Assembly: GCF_950023065.1 (NCBI RefSeq)
Contig: NC_088678.1
Coordinates: forward strand, 82,989,590 to 83,053,589
DNA length: 64,000 nt
Reading direction: 5' to 3'
Source: Planococcus citri
Taxonomy: Eukaryota; Arthropoda; Insecta; Hemiptera; Pseudococcidae
The notes under the pieces were generated by a model. The model made no database searches, had not been told where the DNA came from, and saw nothing but the letters and a program-made list of their open reading frames with translations. Each line of letters opens with the position of its first letter. Position 1 is the first letter of the stretch. This document shows, piece after piece, positions 57,141 through 64,000 of this stretch. The translations under genes were made by a program, and so were the position numbers.

Positions 57141-58528
57141 CCTTGCAACAAAAATTATGTTCAGTCTGGCACCGATTCTGGACTTTAGAAAAATTTGATT
57201 TCAAATGAACTCGAAAAGCTCGAGAGGTGTCCATAAATTGAGTACGTATTTGAAAAACCGTCAGAATTATACGAATAATCGAACCTCGAACGCCGAAACG
57301 TTATTCAAGTCTCGGTGACATGTTGAAAAACGACTTGAAAAATTGTCGAAACACACAATAAACTAGGTACCTAAATAAAGCCGCTGTTGCTGTACAACAT
57401 TGTGTACCAGTCTAACCCTCTCCCCTCCCTCCTTCCACACACGCACTTTATTCTTTATTCAGTCACACATACGACACAATACGCCAGCGTAATAATACTA
57501 TAAAATAAAATAAAACAGAAACAAAACAAACGCGAAAGATAAAAAATAGAAGAATATAAAAAAAAACTGTGCAAAAAAAACGGCAACGAAAAGCAAAAAA
57601 ATACGTTTTAAAAAAACCGCCCACCGAAGAGGATAAATTGCCAAGTTAAACCGTCCGGGTAAGTTAGTGTGACACGGTGGCTAGTTTATTGGCCTTTATT
57701 TATTCGCCAGAAAAGGTTACAATATTAAAGGAAGATTCGAATTTTAAGCTTTTACCGAGGTGTGAAATTAAACTAACCCCATTGTTTTGTTAAATACCAA
57801 CATCGACTGGATACCGCAAATGGCAAATTTAAATCAAGAAAACGCCCACCAAAAGCCCGACTCAACCCGACCAAAAAGAGGACACACGTTCGTCTGTCGT
57901 GTCTGTCTCACTTTTCGAATTACTACCGAATATTTAACTTTTAATCTAATTTACTGTACGAACACCACACACCACACCACACACTACACCGCACGTTTTA
58001 CTACGTTTTACGTATGTACGAGTAAGAATGTACTACTCGTATATGTAGATGTACATTACACAGACTTACAATTACATACCGCAAATATACATTTCGTATG
58101 CCACGAGTTGGTACATTTACATACGATACGCACATAAAACAGCAGCAGCCACAGCACACACTGTATAATAGAATGCCAACTAATATACTCGCACGCAGTC
58201 GGTCCCAGTGGATCGCATTAATACCTTTTATTATACAGACGTTCGTATTTTTCCCCCATTCCTTCCTCTATATAGTTTTTTCCAGGGTGGGCAGGAAGGG
58301 ATTCAACGTGGAAAGCTTACGTATGAGATGTATAATATCAAATATGTTTCATCGACTATGCTATAAAATAAAATGACTACCTTTTTTTTAATATTAAATT
58401 AAAACAATTACCTAGGTAGCGTATTTTTCCACGCATTCGTCCCCTTTTAAGGAGTAAATTATGTATTTTTTAAACTTGATTTTTGCTCACACAAGTCCCT
58501 GAAACCTTATTAACACCTTCTCTTGTTA
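57141..58528. other. Low-copy DNA, nothing recognised
   Basis: A-rich stretches at 57495-57610 and ACCACACACC-type words at 57962-57990 are the only structure seen. The frames at 57787-58137 and 58098-58376 have no domain. Confidence 0.35.
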
Positions 58529-58778
58529 TCATCATCATCAACGTTGTGCCCCCAATAACGACCACCACTCCTCTCTGTCTTGAGCTAGTATGGCCGCAGT
58601 CGCAACTGAGTTAACTATTTTCCAGACTGTATCAGTCCACCTTGTTGAAGATCTTCCTCTCCCTCATGTTCCAGAGACCTTGCCAAATAGAATTCCTTTT
58701 TCAATGTTTTCCAGTCCTGTTCTGGCTACGTGTCCAAAATAACTCATCATCCTAGTTTTACATACTTACATATTTTAT

Positions 58779-59027
58779 TTAGCCTGGTTGGTTCTTGCAG
58801 TTGTTCCACAAGATTGATGCATTTGTTCGGTGCACAGTGTATGGTATCTTCAACATCCTGCGCCATACCCACATTTCAAAGGCATCAATTCTTCTTCGAT
58901 CATCTTGCTTCAATGTCCAGGTCTCTGCTCCATATAAGAAAACTGGAAAAACTAGCGTCCTGATTAGCCTCTTCCTTGTTTTTATGGAGATTTTTCCATT
59001 GGTGGTGACTTTTCTCAACCGAGACAT
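58779..59027 (-). pseudogene. RTE-like C-terminal fragment (GAETWTLKQDDRRRIDAFEM)
   Basis: This 82-residue open piece has the Y-G-A-E-T-W-T-L block and the D-A-F-E-M-W-x-W-R-R-M-L block usual after the reverse transcriptase of arthropod APE-type elements, then RTNASIL. It is the longest clean frame of the decayed element at 58529-61380. Downstream (58780-58620) a GRGRSS-x-x-W-x-D-like tail follows in another frame. Confidence 0.85.
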
Positions 59028-60345
59028 CGCTGTTTTTCCAAGAGCTATTCTTCTTCAAATTTCCTTTGCTGATCCTCCATCAGCATTCACAAGTGAACCC
59101 AAATAAATAAATAAGTGAGTTCACTTTTTTAAATTTATTCAGGGCTTGGGATTCTGGTAAGTATCCAGCTCTATCAACAACTGTGTCCTTGGTTTTCCCA
59201 CATTTATGAGGAGTTCAATGTCCTCACTAACCATCCTGACCCACCTATCTGTTCAGATGGAGTCTGCCTATGCAAGTGTGCCTTGATCCTGTTGTTGAAA
59301 ATTTGGAGCATCACTTTACTGGCATGTGGAATCAGGGCTATTATGCAATAGTTAGTTCAAATTTTTGTATCACCTTTCTTATGTAGCGGAATCAACACTG
59401 ATTTGCACCAATCGTTTGGCCATTCTCTTTGCACCATGTGTTGTTGCATATCTCCCAGATCACCTTCTCTGCTTTCTTACCCATGAACTGTAGTACAAAT
59501 ATCTCAGTCTCAATACCATCACATCCAGGCGCTTTGCATTATTTTCTCAACACCTTGATGGCATCTCTTACTTCATTAAGTAAGATATCCAGTTCTTCTA
59601 CACTGTCTGCTTCAATTTCTGGTACTTCATTGTGGTTTGGGTTCTGTGGTTCACTCTGATATAGCTTACTGCAATACAATCCCCAATTCTCTAGAATGAG
59701 ACTGTACCATCCTCGGCTGTGATTTCATATGACTATGGTTTAAAATCTCTGGTGATTCGTTTGATCTTCTTGAATAGCATGCTTGATTTGTTGTGGTCAG
59801 CATATTTTTGAATTTCTTCACAACATCTGTTCAAGTAGGCTTCTCTGTCTCTGAACGCATCTACTCAAGGCTTTGTACTTGTTATCAGCTTCAATGTTTC
59901 TTCCAACATCCATTATTGATGTTTTCTCAGTTCTTCCTTCCTATTCTTGATCACCAAATCACGTTTGTTCTGGATTTCTGCCTTCATATTTTCCCATAAG
60001 GTAGGTATTTGGGTCCTCTTCATCCTTGTGATCAATATTTATTTGGGCAGCAAGTCTGTTCCTTTCTTAGTCAATAAGGTGTATGAGATTTTTCTTTGTT
60101 GGTTTCTTCCCACTGGGAAGACTCAATTTGAACGAAGTCGCCAGCAATTGGTGATCAGATGCTACATCTGCTGCAGGATAAAGTCTTGGATTGTGTTATC
60201 ATCCATTTCCACCTCTTCTGTAGTAGGATGTAATCTATTTGGTTTTCAACACCACCACCAGATTTCTATGTGTACAGTCCTCGATTATGATGCTGAAAGA
60301 GTGTATTTGTAATGGCCATTTCTCCCATATAACAATGACCATGCT

Positions 60346-61240
60346 AATTTTGATGTGAATGTCGACCCATCCACATCCGTCACTTTTGGATGCCATATGT
60401 TGATGTGAATTTCGACCCTGTGTTGAGCTGATTGTTGATGTAGGTAATTGTTGACTGATGTTGACCTGCATTCGTGTCGACAATTGGCTCAACACTGGGT
60501 TGAAATTCACGTCGACATTGGGCATCCAAAAATAAGGGATGTGGATGGATCAACATTCACATCAAAATTTATGTCAACCTCCTGCTTCTTAAAAATATAA
60601 AATTTGAGTTTAAACATTTTAAATTTTTTTCCAAAAATGATTTCCTCTGATGTGGCTATTGCTCATGCTGAAAACAGCATTGATGCAAAGTCCACTTCCA
60701 AAGAAGTACTGATGAATGTCTGTATAATCTAAAAGATGAATAGAAATTCCTTACATCAAAGATGGTGCAATACTTTAATCTAAGAGTACTAAACTAATCC
60801 ATTTTCATGTTGACATGTCGATGTTAATGTTGATGTGAAATTTGACATCAACAAATACATCCACAATATCAACATCATATCATCTACAACTCCAAACTGT
60901 GGGAAAAAGAATTATTTCATCAATGCCCTAAGAAATTTGTTTTTCCTCAACAAGATCATATTTTTGAATGTTTACTAAACTTTTAAACACTAAAACAGAC
61001 ATTTTAATTCTGAAAAATTGGTTGACATAATTTGTAGATGTAAATTTCGAGCATCAAATTTTACATCTACATGTCGAGATGACATGTCGAGGTATCAGAA
61101 ATAATGAGAAAATTTCAAAACTTTTCATTTAGCTGGCTTTTGTAGGGACAGAAGATTCCTACTAAATAATTAATTGATCACTTTTCCATCAATATGTTGG
61201 AAAAACATGTAGTCGATGTAAATGTTGACATCGACAATTG
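60346..61240. mobile_element. Insertion inside the second RTE-like element, rich in GTTGATGTGAA and TCGACAT words
   Basis: The endonuclease of the host element is broken between CTTIV (61240) and the NQIDYIL block (60255), which defines an insertion of about 0.9 kb. Its left part (60346-60569) is itself an inverted repeat: AATTTTGATGTGAATGTCGA, CATCCACATCC, GGATGCC, GTGTTGAGC against their reverses. Similar words recur to 61230 (GTTGACATGTCGATG, TAGTCGATGTAAATGTTGAC). No transposase was seen, and the ends and duplication are not fixed. Confidence 0.6.
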
Positions 61241-61355
61241 TTGTGCAGGCTTGTTCAACACAAAATTGTAACAATCTTTCACCCCACTCATTCCTTGCAC
61301 CTAATCCGTGGCAGCCAACATAGCCATAGAATCCATCCAGGGCATCGATTCTCAT
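61170..61355 (-). pseudogene. RTE-like endonuclease fragment (GLGARNEWGERLLQFC)
   Basis: The residues MRIDALDGFYGYVGCHGLGA and RNEWGERLLQFCVEQACTTI match the G-x-H-G-L-G-x-R-N-x-x-G-E-R-L-L-x-F-C part of AP-type endonucleases in non-LTR elements. The end of the open frame (VDVNIYIDYMFF) is sequence of the inserted element at 60346-61240. The next endonuclease part (NQIDYIL) lies beyond that insertion at about 60255. Confidence 0.8.
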
Positions 61356-61380
61356 GTTAGTAGAACCCTAAAAGTGGTCT

Positions 61381-62096
61381 TGGAATTTGATGACAATGGC
61401 CTAGGTCGGGTCGGCGCAAAATCTCCAATACATGTTTTGAAACTGGGCCCCTCCTAATCTCAAAACAGGTTGGATGCGGGCTAGAGCAAAAAACCACAAA
61501 TAGTTATATTAAAAACTTTCCCTCTTTGAGGACCCACATCACCCCTATTATAGGCACATAGCTAAAAACTGTTTTGAGTGGTGAATGAAATTAAATTCGC
61601 TTCTAATGTTTTAAAATTAATTACCTTTATTTAATTTTAATTAGCTATGCTAATGAATGGCTACTGCTAGTAGTACTAGGCAGTAGGTATACTACTTCAA
61701 GTAGTTATATATAATTGCGAAGGTAATGTTCAAGAAGGGATGTGCTTTCAACTAGATGTTCACTCCAAGACGGTCAAAAGCACATAAACTCAAATTTGGA
61801 ATGAACATCTGGAAGTTAGCAAGGGTTGTGGGAGTGGCAGCCCCACTCTGCCATTTCAACACCCTTAAATTTGCAGCTGGCACATGTCGTGTTTTTACCC
61901 TAAACAAGCAGGTGGTAAAAGCCAGGTATAAAATGTACACAGATCGGAAAGATAACAATAGAGATAAATTCTCATCATAAAAGGCAGCGAGGGCATAATA
62001 GAAAAATAAAATTCACCTGCCTGCCCTGCTAGAAAACTGAACAAGTGGCTTCCAACTCAAAATGAAAGTCTCCATGGAATTTGGTCAACCTTGTAC

Positions 62097-62098
<2 letters not shown>
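61381..62098. other. Low-copy DNA, nothing firmly recognised
   Basis: Frames 61756-61980 plus and 61752-61958 minus are open together. I recognise no domain in either. The text is less AT-rich than its neighbours and could be old transposon sequence. Confidence 0.3.

Positions 62099-62130
<32 letters not shown>
62099..62130. repeat. Poly-T tract of about 30 bases
   Basis: An almost pure T-run; read on the minus strand it is a poly-A tail-like run. The sequence upstream of it on the minus strand (62131-62470) is the reversed core-motif repeat, so a retroposed copy is possible, but no matching short duplication was found. Confidence 0.85.
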
Positions 62131-62480
62131 CGTGATCCACTCTAGAATTCATCGATGAACTCCTCCTGGCGCACAACTCGCGTACAGAAATTCTACGTCA
62201 CTTTGAAATATTTTGCCGATGTTGAAGCCCCAATAAAACAGGCTAATGATGACTTCTCCTGGCGCACATCAAAACTCCTGACCATTTCAAAGATTTTTGA
62301 TAAAATTTTGTATATTAACTCTTGTTGATGATATCCTCTCCCGGCACACAACTCACCTTTGAAATTATTTCATTATTTTTGAATTTTTGATATTATTATG
62401 CTGAAGCTCAAGTCTCAGAGCGTACTGCTGACGACTCCTCCTGGCGCAGAACCCGCCATCGCCAGGCGAAGCATTTTGCG
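62131..62480. repeat. Reversed core-motif repeats (CTCCTGGCGCA...)
   Basis: Sites near 62161 (CTCCTGGCGCACAACTCGCG), 62255 (CTCCTGGCGCACATC), 62337 (CTCCCGGCACACAACTCACC) and 62436 (CTCCTGGCGCAGAACCCGCC) stand about 80-100 bases apart. They are the reverse complement of the core motif of 8990-10520. Spacing is shorter than in the other blocks. Confidence 0.7.
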
Positions 62481-64000
62481 ACACAGAATCTCTAACACCA
62501 TCTTTTGGAACGCCATTTTCTCCTAAACATGCTGGGTTTTACAGTGACTGGAGCGAAAAATCGCGATTTTGGAAAATTCCCTCCTCTTAGGACTGATGAA
62601 ACACGAATTTTTCGATTACTCTCCTCCTCTACCCTATTGACGTGAGAGTGACGCTGTAAAATTATTCCTTACGATACACTACGTTTCATTTCAGAGCACC
62701 AGTAAAAAAAGAAAAAGTACATATGACGAGGGTATCGAAAGATTTGACGAAAGTGTAGGTACGATGCGATGTTGGACTGGAACGAGCACATTAATTGAAA
62801 TAGAGAGACGATAGCGAAATGAAACGAGATACGTGAAAGAAGAAAAGAATCACTATCTGTGTATCGAGTAAAAGTAGGAGAAAAGAAAGGTATATACTCG
62901 TATAATATAAGGTACCTATAGTACACATCGGGTCGAAGAAGATATAGGTATTATGTATGTGTTTTTGGAAATATCCTTCGCAAGGGGCCATTTAACGCTA
63001 TCGATAAGTTTCAGGATGAGAATATAAATGCGGCGGGCTCGAATAGAGTACGCTTTGGTCGTTCAAGTTTTTCTCGTCGACTGGAATTGGGATTGCAGCA
63101 CGTTTCCCAAATGAATTATTTATGAAGAAACGTTTGCCCACCAATATCTCGCCGCTCGTGCTGAATTCGTTTTCGTGTATGGTATATTATGAGACGATCG
63201 CGAACACTTTTATCCCACTTCATCCTTATCTAATTTTCAATTAAGAATTGTTTTCGCTATATAGATGCATCTGCTCGCTAGCACGCGCTCTCTCTCGCTC
63301 TCTATAAATATAAGTTAAGTAATAAGTATAGATTGTAAATGTCGAAAATGGTAATACGTTTAACGTTCGTAGTTGATCTCCTCGCGTGCCGCAAAATCGA
63401 CGTCGTCGCGTCGCCGTTCAAATTACATCAACGCCAACACCATCGGCATCAGCATCGAGCTGCGAGCTTATAACGACGCTTAAATTGGATATTTATAAAC
63501 AATCTTTAGCGCATCTGTCGTTCTATGTAAAAATATTTCATCGACGATCGAATCGATACCTCGTCCACCTCCACCTACGCCACATACCTAAGGGGATGGC
63601 GAGGGTGAAAAATCGCCAAAGTCATCGGCCGCCAATGTTTTATATACTCTTAATACCTAAGCTAGGTAATGAAGCGCGACAGAATCCCAAATTTTAGTAA
63701 TTGTTTCGCGGGTAATTAACCTTTTTGAACGCGGTGTGGTGGCAGTGCAGGCGAAGGAAGATGGCTTCAGCTTCGGCATTTGCATCAGCAGCATGCCGCC
63801 TGTACGCGTCATAAATTTTCATTAATACTTCGGGCTTTGCAAATTTATTTAGAAGTTGCGAGATAATTTTTAGCATTAGTCACCGGCTGGCTTGGCTGGC
63901 GAGGCGGGCAAACCGAGTATACAAAACGAAAGAAGAGAGAGAGAAAAAAATGCTCGACGTCCGCGTCCCAATTGCTAAGTTAGCGGCGACATCAACTAAA
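62481..64000. other. Low-copy DNA, nothing recognised
   Basis: A CTCTCTCGCTCTCT run lies near 63289-63303 and GA-rich runs near 63931-63950. GCATCAGCAT-type words occur at 63440-63460. The frames at 63386-63697 and 63694-63876 have no domain. Confidence 0.35.

Larger units (their letters stand above)
58529..61380 (-). mobile_element. Second, decayed RTE-like non-LTR retrotransposon, interrupted by an insertion
   Basis: On the minus strand, endonuclease pieces appear at 61355-61240 (GLGARNEWGERLLQFCVEQ) and 60270-60100 (NQIDYILLQKRW and a SDHQLLATSFKLSL-like stretch). Linker and reverse-transcriptase pieces follow at 59900-59380 (KAPGCDGIETEIF-like). The C-terminal block is at 59027-58779 (FLYGAETWTLKQDDRRRIDA, FEMWVWRRMLKIPYTVHRTN). 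The 3' end has GATGATGATGATAAC (58529-58545), an RTE-like simple tail. Stops and frameshifts are frequent and the 5' end is truncated. It differs in sequence from the copy at 12730-24682, so it belongs to another lineage. Confidence 0.8.

Noticed and set aside
61756..61980. 74-aa frame near the second RTE-like element as its N-terminus
   Set aside because: It is on the opposite strand to the element and I could not match it to an endonuclease motif.
62099..62130. Poly-A tail of a SINE
   Set aside because: No tRNA-like promoter boxes or flanking duplication were found near the tract.
1..64000. tRNA, rRNA or other structured RNA genes
   Set aside because: No cloverleaf or rRNA core sequence was recognised by eye; a covariance-model search would be needed to exclude diverged copies.

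Overview
This window looks like non-coding, repeat-rich nuclear DNA of an animal, most likely an arthropod and plausibly an insect. The basis is a full-length BEL/Pao LTR retrotransposon, two RTE-like non-LTR retrotransposons, a mariner/Tc-type transposase remnant, several MITEs, AT-rich composition and no bacterial-style gene packing. I found no host protein-coding gene, rRNA, tRNA or CRISPR array. Apart from the mobile-element proteins, the open frames are short and have no recognisable domains. The species cannot be fixed from the sequence alone.

Layout. 1-971 is the end of a long inverted-repeat element (family 1, marked by the word GGAGGCTCCAG). 972-3150 is mostly low-copy DNA. 3150-5301 is a second family-1 copy carrying an inserted 785-bp MITE (4260-5044). 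5302-6640 is an inverted-repeat element of a second family. 6640-8990 is low-copy. 8990-11230 holds diverged repeats with a conserved TTCTGCGCCAGGA core. 11230-12729 is low-copy. 12730-24682 is a nest of transposons. 24693-27300 is low-copy. 27315-28900 is a 32-bp satellite. 28900-31320 is low-copy. 31320-32960 is a degenerate A/T-rich repeat. 32960-35030 is low-copy. 35030-36800 is a second family-2 element with a 240-bp MITE inside and direct repeats outside. 36800-38940 is low-copy. 38940-40520 repeats the core-motif family. 40520-42290 is low-copy. 42300-42830 is a 33-bp satellite. 42830-44700 holds inverted repeats and a GGGCACCACAA cluster. 45340-46010 and 46975-49058 are further family-1 elements. 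49140-51100 is low-copy. 51100-51700 has more core-motif repeats. 52200-53660 is a ~190-bp tandem repeat around a transposase C-terminus. 54400-58520 is low-copy. 58529-61380 is a decayed RTE-like element with its own insertion. 61380-64000 is low-copy plus a poly-T tract and inverted core-motif repeats.

The best-resolved object is the nest at 12730-24682. An RTE-like element of about 3.1 kb (candidate 10-bp target duplication and a trinucleotide tail) was interrupted in its reverse transcriptase by a 550-bp hAT-type MITE (perfect 8-bp duplication). It was interrupted in its endonuclease by a ~1.16-kb terminal-inverted-repeat DNA element. That DNA element was then hit by a 7142-bp BEL/Pao element with LTRs that read as identical, a perfect 5-bp duplication and a single uninterrupted 1881-aa Gag-Pol frame. 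The BEL/Pao copy is therefore the youngest event and may be functional.

The most unusual signals outside the nest are three. A near-invariant ~19-bp core (GCGGGTTCTGCGCCAGGA) recurs in otherwise diverged repeats at distant loci. Two separate satellites of 32 and 33 bp are built on the same 14-bp perfect palindrome TCGTTCGCGAACGA. A strong hairpin lies within a cluster of GGGCACCACAA words. No prokaryotic-type regulatory features are expected or seen.
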